Shown one piece after another: positions 52,265-61,559 of a stretch of 64,000 nt of DNA (its first letter is position 1; each line of letters starts with the position of its first letter). The stretch covers positions 124,001 through 188,000 of the forward strand of contig DASTHI010000010.1 in the NCBI GenBank assembly GCA_035718275.1, given 5' to 3'. The stretch is from Pseudolabrys sp035718275. Lineage in GTDB: Bacteria; Pseudomonadota; Alphaproteobacteria; Rhizobiales; Xanthobacteraceae. Made by a program: the position numbers and the translations under genes. The notes below the pieces were generated by a model. The model made no database searches. It worked only from the letters and a program-made list of their open reading frames with translations, and was not told the DNA's origin.

Positions 52265-52918
52265 TTATCGGGACGGGTACGGCAACGGACACTGGGCGAT
52301 GAGGCCTCGTGCACGTGCATCGACAATCCCGAGGGCCCGCAGCGCAAGAAGACCCGCGCTCTGCACGGCCTCACGTGCGTTACCTGCCGGCGGAGCAAGC
52401 GGACCGATAAGGCCTTCCACCAACGCGCCCAGGACTGCTGGCGCCGAAATACGAGGATCCTGATTCGGCAAATGGCGGTCGGCTAGTGCCGCGCGAATCC
52501 GCAATTCAATTTCGCCTGCGAGAGCGCGGCGGAATTCAAGGCGCAGGAGATCGATATTGGCATCAACTGGCTCTGCCAGGACGGCCCAGGCGAGTCTGCG
52601 ATCGCGAAGCGCACGCGCCGAAAACGTCATAATGCACGCGGCAAGCGCAGAGAGAGCACCGGGGGCCGCCTCGGCGGCAGCGCGGATCGCGGCAAGCTCG
52701 CGCTCGGCAGTGGTTGCGATCAGTTCCGCAACAAGGTTGTTCTTTGAAGGGAAATATCGGTAGACCGTCCCAGCAGCGATGTCGGCCCGTTGCGCCACCG
52801 GCGCGATTTGCACAGCGCCCATTCCACCCTCGGCAGCGATCGACTGAGCCGCATCCAGAATCCTCTGCTCGCGTTCGGCGAGCCGTCGCGCCACATTTTC
52901 CGTACGGCGATAGGCCAT
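52265..52918 (-). CDS. TetR-family transcriptional regulator
   Basis: A 217-residue repressor. The N-terminal helix-turn-helix region is typical (ILDAAQSIAAEGGMGAVQIA, VAQRADIAAGTVYRYFPSKNNLVAELI); the C-terminal ligand domain is divergent. It is the last gene of the minus-strand array and converges on the GNAT gene with a 9-nt gap. A short inverted repeat lies just upstream of its start and may be its own operator. A ligand cannot be predicted. Confidence 0.93.
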   Translation of the reverse strand: MAYRRTENVARRLAEREQRILDAAQSIAAEGGMGAVQIAPVAQRADIAAGTVYRYFPSKNNLVAELIATTAERELAAIRAAAEAAPGALSALAACIMTFSARALRDRRLAWAVLAEPVDANIDLLRLEFRRALAGEIELRIRAALADRHLPNQDPRISAPAVLGALVEGLIGPLAPPAGNAREAVQSAGLLALRALGIVDARARGLIAQCPLPYPSR

Positions 52919-52924
52919 GCAGCA

Positions 52925-52940
52925 GTGAACGATGATTCAC
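52925..52940. promoter_or_regulatory. Possible TetR-regulator operator
   Basis: GTGAACGATGATTCAC has 5-bp inverted arms (GTGAA / TTCAC) around 6 nt and lies 7 nt upstream of the TetR gene start, between it and the TPP-enzyme gene. Autoregulation is the likely role if it is real. Confidence 0.35.
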
Positions 52941-52986
52941 ACCTCGCAGGCAAGTGCCAAGCCTCGTTTGCGCAAGGACCGGTGTC

Positions 52987-54669
52987 TCAGCGCTTGCTTG
53001 CGAGCGACTTCTGGCGAATGGCCGAGAGCGTCGTTGCCGGTGTGATCGCCTCTGGATCGATCTTCAGATGGATGATCGACGGCTTGCCCGAGGCGCGCGC
53101 GGCAGCAAAGGCAACGGGAAACTCGGAGGTCTTTTCAACCAAGATTCCGTATCCGCCGAAGGCCGTCGCGTATGCAACGAAGTCGGGGTTGCGCAGATCA
53201 GTTGCGATCACGCGGCCAGGATATTCGCGCTCCTGATGCATGCGGATCGTGCCGTAGATGCCGTTGTCCGCAACAACAACGATGACAGGCAGTCCGTACT
53301 GAACAGCCGTTGCAAAATCCTGACCCGTCATCAGGAAATCGCCATCACCAGCGATACAGACGACCGTACGATGGGGATAAAGGGTCTGCATGGCCAATGC
53401 CGCAGGCAGCCCATACCCCATTGAACCGGATGTCGCGCCGACTAGCCCGCCGAATTTTCGTACGCGATAGAACCTGTGCACCCAGCCGGAAAAGTTACCT
53501 GCTCCCTGCGTCACAATCGCGTCGGGCGCAAGATTCTCGCGCAGCCACACCATGATCGTTCCCAGATTGACCGACCCGGGCACCGAAGTCGCCTGCTCGC
53601 CCCATGCGAGGTAATCCGCATGGGCCGTTTTACATTCACCGCGCCACGCGATGTCCTTCGGCGCGCTTAGATTTTCTAGCGCCTTACAGAAGGCGATTGG
53701 AGACGCATTGATGGCCAAGGCGGGCCGGTACACGCGGCCGAGCTCATCGGAGCTCGGGTGCACATGCACCAGCGTGACCCCTGGCTCCGGAATGCCAAGT
53801 ACAGTGTAGCCCTGTGACGGCATTTCACTGAATCGGTCACCGATCATGAGGATCAGATCGGCTTCCTTGACCCGCTTGAGAAGCTTGGGGTTGGGGCCGA
53901 TGCCGAAATCACCTGCATAACAGGCGTGCATCGCATCAACGAGATGGCCACGGCGAAAAGTGGTTGCAATCGGCAGAGAAAATCGTTCAGCAAAGCGCAA
54001 CAGCGCCGTGCTGGCTTCCTCATTCCAACGGCTGCCGCCGACGAGGGCGATCGGCCGCTTTGCGCGCGAAAGCAACTCCTGCAGGCCGCGCATGTCGGCG
54101 TCGCCGGGAGAGGTCTCCACCGGCTGGAATGGACCGGCATCGGCCACGGAAGCCTGATCGCCCAACATATCTTCAGGCAACGCGATCACCACCGGTCCCG
54201 GACGGCCATTGCAAGCCGTGTAGAAAGCGCGCGAAACGATCTCAGGAATGCGCGCTACATCATCGATCTCGGTGGCCCATTTCGCCATCGAGCCGAACAC
54301 CGCTCGGTAGTCGAGCTCCTGAAATGCCTCCCGATTACGCATATCGCGGCCGACCTGACCCACGAAAACGATCACGGGCGAGGAATCCTGCCGCGCAATG
54401 TGGATGCCTGCCGAAGCGTTTGTCGCCCCCGGCCCCCTGGTCACAAAGCAGATACCGGGGCGGCCTGTTATCTTGCCGACCGCCTCGGCCATGATTGCCG
54501 CGGTGCTTTCGTGACGACAGACCGTCAGCTTGATGTCACTGTCATGGAGGGCGTCAAGCGCAGCGAGATAGCTTTCACCCGGCACGCAAAATGCGTGTCG
54601 CACGCCATGTATCGACAGCTGGTCGATCAGGATTTCGCCGCCTGTGCGTACATTTGACTTGCCAGACAT
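52987..54669 (-). CDS. Thiamine-diphosphate enzyme, acetolactate-synthase-like
   Basis: A 560-residue decarboxylase/carboligase-type enzyme. The catalytic Glu lies in CRHESTAAIMAEAVGKITG; ThDP/Mg is bound by GDGDFLMTGQDFATAVQYG plus a downstream N (VADNGIYG). The centre (PIALVGGSRWNEEAST) is the family's FAD/ADP-type middle domain. It is not an obvious IlvB: no ilvN follows, and several substrate-binding residues differ. Its neighbours (NIPSNAP, GH15, glucose dehydrogenase) suggest a specialised catabolic role. The ATG at 54669 is used rather than 54726. Confidence 0.88.
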   Translation of the reverse strand: MSGKSNVRTGGEILIDQLSIHGVRHAFCVPGESYLAALDALHDSDIKLTVCRHESTAAIMAEAVGKITGRPGICFVTRGPGATNASAGIHIARQDSSPVIVFVGQVGRDMRNREAFQELDYRAVFGSMAKWATEIDDVARIPEIVSRAFYTACNGRPGPVVIALPEDMLGDQASVADAGPFQPVETSPGDADMRGLQELLSRAKRPIALVGGSRWNEEASTALLRFAERFSLPIATTFRRGHLVDAMHACYAGDFGIGPNPKLLKRVKEADLILMIGDRFSEMPSQGYTVLGIPEPGVTLVHVHPSSDELGRVYRPALAINASPIAFCKALENLSAPKDIAWRGECKTAHADYLAWGEQATSVPGSVNLGTIMVWLRENLAPDAIVTQGAGNFSGWVHRFYRVRKFGGLVGATSGSMGYGLPAALAMQTLYPHRTVVCIAGDGDFLMTGQDFATAVQYGLPVIVVVADNGIYGTIRMHQEREYPGRVIATDLRNPDFVAYATAFGGYGILVEKTSEFPVAFAAARASGKPSIIHLKIDPEAITPATTLSAIRQKSLASKR

Positions 54670-54730
54670 CAATCGCTGTTCCCGCGATTCCTGCAGCAGG
54701 GCTCCGTCGTGCTTGCGAGCACGCACATTT

Positions 54731-55072
54731 TCAGCGGACGATTTTCGCCGGCGAAATCTTCGGCGAGAACGAGGCGGGCGACATGAGCCAGTTTGATTGC
54801 TCGATCACGTTCCCGGCTTTTGCATTCTCCGAAAGGAAATGCTTCCAGTCGGGATCCTGTATCATCTTGGCGCGCTTTTGCTCGCGATCTGCCGCGCTTT
54901 CGTAAATCCAGCCGTGCACAAGTGTATTGAGCTGACCCGTTTCGCTGACCAAATAGTAATGAGGCTCGCCCATGTAGCGCAGTTGTACAGGATACCCGAG
55001 CTTGCCGTACAGCTCGAGCTGGGCCGGCACTCTGCCCGGCAAAATCCGATATGTCCGATGATCGATGAGCAC
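54731..55072 (-). CDS. NIPSNAP-family protein
   Basis: A 113-residue ferredoxin-like (dimeric alpha-beta barrel) protein: LIDHRTYRILPGRVPAQLE is the NIPSNAP start, followed by PHYYLVSETGQLNTLVHGW. The start is a GTG at 55072 with a strong AAGGGAGG site; the ATG of the longer ORF (55159) overlaps the GH15 gene's end region and lacks this. NIPSNAP proteins often accompany catabolic enzymes, but a defined reaction is unknown. It is 61 nt upstream of the TPP enzyme. Confidence 0.85.
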   Translation of the reverse strand: MLIDHRTYRILPGRVPAQLELYGKLGYPVQLRYMGEPHYYLVSETGQLNTLVHGWIYESAADREQKRAKMIQDPDWKHFLSENAKAGNVIEQSNWLMSPASFSPKISPAKIVR

Positions 55073-55145
55073 GATATGCCTCCCTTGAAAAATTGCCGCC
55101 GGCTTCGGCAGTGTCGGCGCACTTTTCCGGCAACCCGTCCGGCGG

Positions 55146-56987
55146 TCAATAGACTTCAAGGGTATCCGGATGCATAGAGGGTTTGCTGACGACGCGGTGC
55201 TCGGCGCGCTGCTCGGCAGGTTTGTGATAGTGGGCGAGGTTGCTTGCAGTGCTTACCAGTGCAAGATGCGAAAAAGCCTGCGGGAAATTGCCGACGAGTC
55301 GGCCGGTGCGCGGCTCGTATTCCTCACTAAGCAAGCCGACATCGTTGCGCAGCGAAAGGAGATGATTAAACAAACGCAGCGCGTCGTCGCGCCGCCCCAG
55401 CATCAAATAGGCATCCACTAGCCAGAAGCTGCACGCCAGGAACACACCTTCACCTGCCGGAAGCCCGTCACTTGCCGTGGCGCTGTCATAGCGGAGCACA
55501 AGCCCGTTGACCATGAGCCTTTGTTCGATCGCCGAGATTGTTGCCACGATGCGAGGATCATCTGGAGGCAGGAATCCGATTGTCGGAAGCAGAAGCAGGC
55601 TGGCGTCGAGTTCTTTCGAACCGTAGGCACGCACGAAGGCGCCAAGCTCGGAATCGAAACCACGCGTGCAGACATCATCGTGGATGCGTTTGCGTGTTTG
55701 ACGCCATTCTTCGAGCGGTCCCGGCAGGTCGAATGTTTCGGCGCTGCGGATGGCGCGATCGAAGGCCATCCACGCCATTGCTTTTGAATGAGTGAAGTGT
55801 TCGCGGCCGCTCCGGACCTCCCAAATGCCTTCATCTGGTTCGTGCCAAACCCGGGCAAGATGCAGCAGAAATTCCTGCTGCATGGCCCAGCCGGCCTCGT
55901 TCGCCCCAAGGCCGCCCCTTCGGGCTTGATGAAGTGCGTCCATGACTTCGCCGAAGATATCGAGTTGCCGCTGATTATGTGCGGCATTGCCAATTCTGAC
56001 GGGCTTTGAACTTTCATAGCCGGGCAACCAAGGCACTTCCCACTCTGTCAATCGCCGTTCGCCGGCCAGCCCGTACATGATTTGAATCTGTCGGGGGCTG
56101 CCCGCAGCCGCGCGGAGCAGCCACTCGCGCCAAGTTCTCGCCTCGTCGTAGTAGCCTGCATTCATCAGTGCTAGAAGTGTGAAAGTCGCATCGCGAAGCC
56201 AGCAAAATCGATAATCCCAGTTGCGCGGCCCCCCGATGCATTCCGGCAATGACGTTGTGGGAGCGGCGACCATGCCACCGGTCGGCGCATAAGTAAGCGC
56301 TTTGAGCACGATCAGCGAGCGGGTGACCGCCTCATGCCATGGTCCCTTGATTTTGTTGCGGCCGGTCCACTCCGTCCAGAACGCTTTAGTGATGCGCATG
56401 CTTTCCAGGGCATCGATTGCATCAGGCAGACCCTCATGCGAAGGGGCGAAGGAAAGAACGAACGGCACCTCATCGCCAGGCGTGACATCGAAATCGCCAA
56501 CGGTCGTGAAATTCTCACCATGCATCGAAACTGGAGACCGCAGAACGACCATGTCCGGACCTGCAATCCCGCGTATCGTGCAGTCGTCAACGCGGGTGAC
56601 CCACGGCACAATGGCGCCGTATGAAAACCGCAGTATTAATTCGCTGTGAAACGCCACCTTCCCCGCCTCGCCCCTGACGATTCGAACAAGATTTGAATGT
56701 TTGTCGCGGGGCGGCATGAAATCGATCAGCGTTGCCGTGCCTTCATCGGTTTCAAACCGCGTCTCGAGAATGAGAGTGTCGCGGCGGTAACGACGCGTCA
56801 CGTTCCGAACGTCAGATCTTGGCGCGATTCGCCAACGGCCGTGTTTGGGAGCGCCAAGAAGAGCGGCAAAACAGGCATCCGAATCGAAGCGAGGCCAGCA
56901 AAGCCAATCGATAGAGCCGTCACGACCGACCAACGCTGCGGTACCGAGGTCGCCGACCATGGCGTAGTCTTCAATGCGAGAAGCCAT
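55146..56987 (-). CDS. Glycoside hydrolase family 15 (glucoamylase/trehalase-like)
   Basis: A 613-residue enzyme. IEDYAMVGDLGTAALVGRDGSIDWLCWPRFDS is the typical start in shorter pieces; the catalytic (alpha/alpha)6 barrel shows RNWDYRFCWLRDATFTLLAL, a GH15 signature, and the general-acid segment NEAGWAMQQEFLL lies in the centre. No signal peptide is seen, so it is cytosolic, as with bacterial GH15 trehalases and glucosidases. It would free glucose from trehalose or alpha-glucans for the adjacent glucose dehydrogenase. Confidence 0.92.
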   Translation of the reverse strand: MASRIEDYAMVGDLGTAALVGRDGSIDWLCWPRFDSDACFAALLGAPKHGRWRIAPRSDVRNVTRRYRRDTLILETRFETDEGTATLIDFMPPRDKHSNLVRIVRGEAGKVAFHSELILRFSYGAIVPWVTRVDDCTIRGIAGPDMVVLRSPVSMHGENFTTVGDFDVTPGDEVPFVLSFAPSHEGLPDAIDALESMRITKAFWTEWTGRNKIKGPWHEAVTRSLIVLKALTYAPTGGMVAAPTTSLPECIGGPRNWDYRFCWLRDATFTLLALMNAGYYDEARTWREWLLRAAAGSPRQIQIMYGLAGERRLTEWEVPWLPGYESSKPVRIGNAAHNQRQLDIFGEVMDALHQARRGGLGANEAGWAMQQEFLLHLARVWHEPDEGIWEVRSGREHFTHSKAMAWMAFDRAIRSAETFDLPGPLEEWRQTRKRIHDDVCTRGFDSELGAFVRAYGSKELDASLLLLPTIGFLPPDDPRIVATISAIEQRLMVNGLVLRYDSATASDGLPAGEGVFLACSFWLVDAYLMLGRRDDALRLFNHLLSLRNDVGLLSEEYEPRTGRLVGNFPQAFSHLALVSTASNLAHYHKPAEQRAEHRVVSKPSMHPDTLEVY

Positions 56988-57102
56988 TGTCCGTTACTAC
57001 AGCTCGATCTGTCTCTGAAACCCGACCCGTCATCGAAAGCCCAAATGATCCTTCACTTCGAGGTGCAGGAAAACAAGTGGATCGAAAAAATAATGCCACA
57101 CA

Positions 57103-58146
57103 CTAGGCCGTGAAATCGAGAACGACCTTGATGTCATTTTCACGGTCCTCGAATGCCTCGCACCACCGGGAAAGCGGCACGCGGCGATTAATCAGTGCGG
57201 AAAGCCAACGCGATTCAGCCCGTGCGAGCGCGTCGGCCGCTTCGCGATAGTGGCGCCGGTTTGCGTTGACTGAACCGAAGACCATTTCATTCTCCAGCAC
57301 GAGAGATCGATTGAGACCACCAACGTCAAACTGGATTTTGTGTCCGCCCGAAGAAATGCCGGCCAGACACACTATGCCGTTGGCTGCCGTGCTTCCCATG
57401 ACATCGACGACGACCGAGCTCGCCCCGGTGCATTCCATCACGATGTCCGGTTCGAGGTCGCCCCAATTGTTCATGTGGTAGGTTGCCCCGAGCGCGCGAA
57501 CGAGGGCAGGCTTGGGACCGCCTCGAGCTCGGTCAAATACGTGCACATCGAGCCCTCGCTGCACACCCATGAGCGCCGCCAGCAACCCGACCGGGCCCGC
57601 GCCGGTGATCAATGCCGTATGGGGAACCCATGACGCGCTGCGCCTGCCGATGTGAAGGGTATGCTCCCATGCCTTCGCTACGATGCTGGTCGGCTCAAGC
57701 AGAACGCCGACGCCCTCGAGGCTGTCGTCGAGCTTGATCAGAAAGTCCGGCTCAACGCGAAAAAATTCGGAGCCGTAGCCATTCCGCTGTTTGATGCCGC
57801 GCTCGGTGTAGCGCCCGTTACTGCACATATCCCATTCGCCGGCGGCACACGCCGGGCAAGGAACCGGGTCAGGCCGGCGCACGATGCCGACAACAAGATC
57901 GCCGGCGGCGAAACCGCATTTTGGTGGAGCATCATCGACTCGACCGAGCGATTCGTGGCCGATGATCAGACGATCCGAATTCGACGGCGGTGATCCGTAA
58001 GTGCCTTCTATGATCTCTCGATCCGTGCCGCAAATGCCGAGCATCAGGGCTCGGACCAGCACCGAGCCCTCATCCATCCGCGGCTGAGCAACATCATCCA
58101 GTCTGATGGAATGCGGTTCGCCGGGCTTGACGGTGAGGGCACGCAT
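57103..58146 (-). CDS. Zinc-dependent glucose 1-dehydrogenase-like oxidoreductase
   Basis: A 347-residue medium-chain dehydrogenase. The catalytic zinc site lies in LGICGTDREIIEGTYG and IGHESLGRVDD, structural-zinc Cys in CPACAAGEWDMC, and the nucleotide loop is ITGAGPVGLLAALMG. The early DREII and a long lobe (RYTERGIKQRNGYGSEFF) match archaeal/bacterial glucose dehydrogenases that oxidise glucose with NAD(P). It is 115 nt upstream of the GH15 gene on the same strand; together they suggest oxidation of glucose released from an alpha-glucan or trehalose. Confidence 0.88.
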   Translation of the reverse strand: MRALTVKPGEPHSIRLDDVAQPRMDEGSVLVRALMLGICGTDREIIEGTYGSPPSNSDRLIIGHESLGRVDDAPPKCGFAAGDLVVGIVRRPDPVPCPACAAGEWDMCSNGRYTERGIKQRNGYGSEFFRVEPDFLIKLDDSLEGVGVLLEPTSIVAKAWEHTLHIGRRSASWVPHTALITGAGPVGLLAALMGVQRGLDVHVFDRARGGPKPALVRALGATYHMNNWGDLEPDIVMECTGASSVVVDVMGSTAANGIVCLAGISSGGHKIQFDVGGLNRSLVLENEMVFGSVNANRRHYREAADALARAESRWLSALINRRVPLSRWCEAFEDRENDIKVVLDFTA

Positions 58147-58200
58147 CGGGGTAAGCTGCAGGAGCTGCGTCGCCCCGCCGCTGCTTGAACAACGCCTTGT

Positions 58201-58599
58201 TCACACGGCGGGTTCCACCGAAGCCACCTGATAGGTGTGCGTCTCGCCTTCAGCATCGCGGATGGAAACGTATTCACCCGGACGGAATACGTGAGCCCCG
58301 AATCTGTAGCCACTTTCATCGTCGTCTTCCGCTGTCTGGTCGTAGTCGAAGATCCATCTGCCGTGCTCAGGCCCGCCCGGTTTGTGCACCAGAAAGCCAT
58401 GCTCATCGTCCTCCCCTTCCCAGAATCGGCGCACGCGACAGTGCTGCCGATGCTGTTTCCACTCCCTAGCATCGATGTATCCGTTGCTGTCGAGGGGCGC
58501 CACGAATTCGTAGCCGTGCCGCGATGACCCCTGCGGGAATTCCTTAGATCGAGCGAGATTGAGCCTGATGCGTTTAAAGGAATGCGGCAAAGTGGTCAC
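58201..58599 (-). CDS. Small conserved protein of unknown function, FixK-box controlled
   Basis: A 132-residue soluble, acidic and aromatic protein (for example WKQHRQHCRVRRFWEG, EHGRWIFDYDQTAEDDDES, RPGEYVSIRDAEGETHTYQV). I do not recognise a fold. The start is a GTG at 58599 with AAGGAG 7 nt upstream. It heads a co-directional array leading to the TetR gene. A FixK/FNR-type box is placed correctly for a class II promoter with a CATAAT -10 element at 58633-58638. No signal peptide or membrane span. Confidence 0.72.
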   Translation of the reverse strand: MTTLPHSFKRIRLNLARSKEFPQGSSRHGYEFVAPLDSNGYIDAREWKQHRQHCRVRRFWEGEDDEHGFLVHKPGGPEHGRWIFDYDQTAEDDDESGYRFGAHVFRPGEYVSIRDAEGETHTYQVASVEPAV

Positions 58600-58657
58600 A
58601 GTATGCTCTCCTTCAAGACTATAATGCTGATCATTATGCCGCGGTTCGCAAGTGGCT

Positions 58658-58671
58658 TTGATCTGGATCAG
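58658..58671. promoter_or_regulatory. FixK/FNR-type box between divergent genes
   Basis: TTGATCTGGATCAG is one base from the perfect TTGAT-N4-ATCAA. On the minus strand its centre is about 29 nt before CATAAT (58633-58638), so it probably activates the gene at 58599. It is also 45 nt before the plus-strand kinase gene at 58716 and might act both ways. Confidence 0.75.
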
Positions 58672-58715
58672 GCTGTGATTTTTCTTGAAATTTCATGGGT
58701 TGGAAGTACAGCGCC

Positions 58716-60248
58716 ATGACGTCGGAGCCATCACAACAAGCGGTTTTCGATTTTCTTGGCAGCCCGGCCACTCACGGCGGCTCACCCGTGAAGCGGATCG
58801 ACACGCACGCCTCTTCCGTATTCCTCGCCGGAGATCGAGCGTTGAAGGTCAAACGGGCGGTACGCTTTCCATTCCTGGATTTTTCGACTCTTCAAAAACG
58901 AAAGGCCGCCTGTGACACCGAGATTGCCGTCAACCGTGCTTTCGCGCCGGCGATCTATCGCCGTGTCATTCCGATTACGCGCGAGCAGAACGGGCTTTTT
59001 GCCATCGCCGGCAAGGGAGAGCCGGTCGAATGGGCCGTCGATATGAGGCGCTTCGATGAAAACCAGACGCTTGATCACCTTGCCGAAGCGGGGCGCATCG
59101 ATGACCAGCTCGCCGAGGCGCTCGGCCGCGCGGTAGCAGCAGCACACCGGATGGCACCAACCGTTTCCGACGCGCATTTCACGGATCTGGTGGATCACAT
59201 CATCAGCCAGAACGAGGCCGAGCTTGCGGCGGAGCCGGATCTGGTTTCCCTGCAAGATCTGCGAACGTTATCATCAGCAACGCGTGGTGCGTTCGCTCGA
59301 GTTGCTCCCTTGCTCCTCGCGCGTGAACGCGCGGGCCTGGTAAGACGGTGTCATGGAGATCTGCATCTTGCAAACATCGTACTCGTCGCAGGCGAGCCAG
59401 TCCTGTTCGATGCTCTTGAATTCGACGAACGGCTAGCGACCGGGGACGTTTTTTATGATCTTGCCTTCCTGCTCATGGATCTTGTCGAGCGCGGGCTGGT
59501 CCGGGCAGCAAACATCGTGCTCAATCGTTATTTGATCGAGACGCAACGCCCTCACGACCTTGATGCGCTCGCTGCACTTCCCTTGTTCATGTCTATGCGC
59601 GCGGCGATCCGCGCGAAGGTCACCGCGGCCCGCCGGAAACGGGGCGATTCGAACTCCGATATTATGGACAGAGCCAGACAGTATGTGACACTTGCGCAGA
59701 AGCTGCTGGCTCCCGTTAAGGCTCGCCTCGTCGCGATCGGGGGGCTTTCCGGAACGGGCAAATCGGTGCTTGCGCGGGACCTGGCACCGGAAATCCTGCC
59801 ATTGCCCGGCGCGGTGGTGTTGCGCAGCGATATTGAACGAAAAATGCAATTCGGCGTCCGTGAAACGGATCGTTTGCCACAGGAGGCATACGCCGCGGAT
59901 GCTAACGCCAAAGTCTATGGCGCCCTTGCCAACAAAGCCCGGCGTGTGATTGCGGCTGGCCACTCGGCCGTTGTCGATGCGGTCTTTGCGGATCCCCTAG
60001 AGCGTTCCGCCATCGCCGACAGTGCGCCGCCTGCTGCATTTCTCGGCCTGTTCCTCACCGCCGATTTTCGGACACGCATCGCGCGCGTCGGCGGGAGAAA
60101 GAATGACGCCTCCGATGCCGATGAACATGTTGCAGCAAGGCAGGAACAGTTTGCGCTAGGGAAAATGAACTGGACCAGGATCGATGCTTCAGGTTCGCGC
60201 GAGGAGACGCTCATAAGAGCGCGCGCGGTGCTCAAATTTGGCGAATAA
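58716..60248 (+). CDS. Aminoglycoside-phosphotransferase-like / AAA (P-loop) kinase fusion
   Basis: A 510-residue two-domain protein. The N-terminal half is an APH-type kinase fold (HGDLHLANIV catalytic loop; FDALEFDERLATGDVFYDLAFLLMDL metal-binding segment). The C-terminal half is a P-loop kinase with Walker A AIGGLSGTGKSVLARD (about 330-345) and a lid-like RTRIARVGGRKNDASDAD. This COG2187/COG0645 pair is common in low-oxygen gene groups, but its substrate is unknown to me. The ATG at 58716 (GGAAG upstream) is chosen over 58695. Confidence 0.88.
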   Translation: MTSEPSQQAVFDFLGSPATHGGSPVKRIDTHASSVFLAGDRALKVKRAVRFPFLDFSTLQKRKAACDTEIAVNRAFAPAIYRRVIPITREQNGLFAIAGKGEPVEWAVDMRRFDENQTLDHLAEAGRIDDQLAEALGRAVAAAHRMAPTVSDAHFTDLVDHIISQNEAELAAEPDLVSLQDLRTLSSATRGAFARVAPLLLARERAGLVRRCHGDLHLANIVLVAGEPVLFDALEFDERLATGDVFYDLAFLLMDLVERGLVRAANIVLNRYLIETQRPHDLDALAALPLFMSMRAAIRAKVTAARRKRGDSNSDIMDRARQYVTLAQKLLAPVKARLVAIGGLSGTGKSVLARDLAPEILPLPGAVVLRSDIERKMQFGVRETDRLPQEAYAADANAKVYGALANKARRVIAAGHSAVVDAVFADPLERSAIADSAPPAAFLGLFLTADFRTRIARVGGRKNDASDADEHVAARQEQFALGKMNWTRIDASGSREETLIRARAVLKFGE

Positions 60249-60352
60249 AGCTATGCAATGCGCGACACACTGATACGCCGGGTTGCCCATAGCATTCTGT
60301 GCAGAACCAATGCATAGCTCGCGAGCAAGTCATTGCCCCGGCTTTTTCCTGC

Positions 60353-61558
60353 ATGAAGGCTGAAAACTTTCGAACATTCTCGGCACGGCACCTGGCGGTC
60401 GGACTCGCAGGATATTGCGCTTTCATCAATCTTTATTCTCCGCAGTCCATTCTGCCCTTGCTGTCGGAGGAATTTGGTGCCGGCGCCGCGGAGACCTCGA
60501 TGGTCATCACGGTGAGTACGCTCGCGGTTGCGGTGACGGCTCCTTTCACTGGCGCTGTTGCTGATGTGCTCGGGAGGAAGCGCGTCATCGTGGTCGCAAT
60601 GTTCCTCCTGGTCGTGCCGACACTCATGATCGCTATGGCCTCAACGCTTCCCGAACTGATCTTCTGGCGCGCGATGCAGGGTTTGGTCTTGCCGCCGATT
60701 TTCGCGGTCACCGTCGCTTATATCGGCGATGAATGGAGGCCGCAGGAAGCCACGACGGCTGCGGGCATCTATTCGTCAGGGTCGAGCCTCGGCGGGTTCA
60801 GTGGACGCCTCGTGACGGGATTGCTCGCCGACCTCATTGGATGGCGCGCAGGATTTGCCGCGCTTGCTTCTGTTGCTCTTGCCGGAGCAGTCATCGTGGG
60901 CTTCCTGCTGCCCCACGAGCGTCGTTTCGTGCGCTCCGAGGGAGTGCTGGCATCTGCACGGCAGATGCTGAGGCACTTCCGCAATCGCCAACTCGTCGCG
61001 ACTTACGCAGTAGGCTTCGGGGTGCTGTCCAACTTCATCTGCACGTTTACATTCGTGAGCTTTCATCTCGCCGCACCGCCATACAACCTGTCTGCCAGCT
61101 GGCTCGGCGCAATTTTCACGGTCTATTTGGTTGGCTCGGTGCTCACGCCGTGGACAGGGTGGGCGGTGGGACGGTTTGGCCTGCGTCGTTTTATGGCGGC
61201 TGTCATCGCGGTCTGGATTTGCGGCATCACACTCACGCTTGCGTCGTCACTGCCTATCATCATCATTGGGCTTGCGGTCGGAGCCGGATGTGGACTGATC
61301 TGCCAGGCCGTTTCCACGGGATATGTGACGATCACAGCGAAATCCGGCCGCTCCTCGGCCGTGGGCCTTTACGTCACGTCCTTTTATCTTGGGGGCAGCT
61401 TCGGTGCTGCGGTCGGCGCCATCGCCTGGAATTTTGGCGGTTGGGCGGCCTGCGTTGGCCTGGTTGCAGTCGTGCTCGCCGTCATGGCGATGATCGTCGT
61501 CCTCGCGTGGAGCGATACCCCCCGGCAGGAAAGGCGGACCCCCGTCGAACCTGCATAG
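60353..61558 (+). CDS. MFS transporter (YnfM/CynX-like)
   Basis: A 401-residue carrier of twelve spans. The loop 2-3 signature is GAVADVLGRKRVIVVAM. FINLYSPQSILPLLSEEFG is a common start of the YnfM/arabinose-efflux-like group. The ATG at 60353 gives this start; an upstream ATG at 60299 adds a short polar segment. Its stop is 2 nt from the convergent nnrS stop. Substrate unknown. Confidence 0.87.
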   Translation: MKAENFRTFSARHLAVGLAGYCAFINLYSPQSILPLLSEEFGAGAAETSMVITVSTLAVAVTAPFTGAVADVLGRKRVIVVAMFLLVVPTLMIAMASTLPELIFWRAMQGLVLPPIFAVTVAYIGDEWRPQEATTAAGIYSSGSSLGGFSGRLVTGLLADLIGWRAGFAALASVALAGAVIVGFLLPHERRFVRSEGVLASARQMLRHFRNRQLVATYAVGFGVLSNFICTFTFVSFHLAAPPYNLSASWLGAIFTVYLVGSVLTPWTGWAVGRFGLRRFMAAVIAVWICGITLTLASSLPIIIIGLAVGAGCGLICQAVSTGYVTITAKSGRSSAVGLYVTSFYLGGSFGAAVGAIAWNFGGWAACVGLVAVVLAVMAMIVVLAWSDTPRQERRTPVEPA

Positions 61559-61559
61559 G

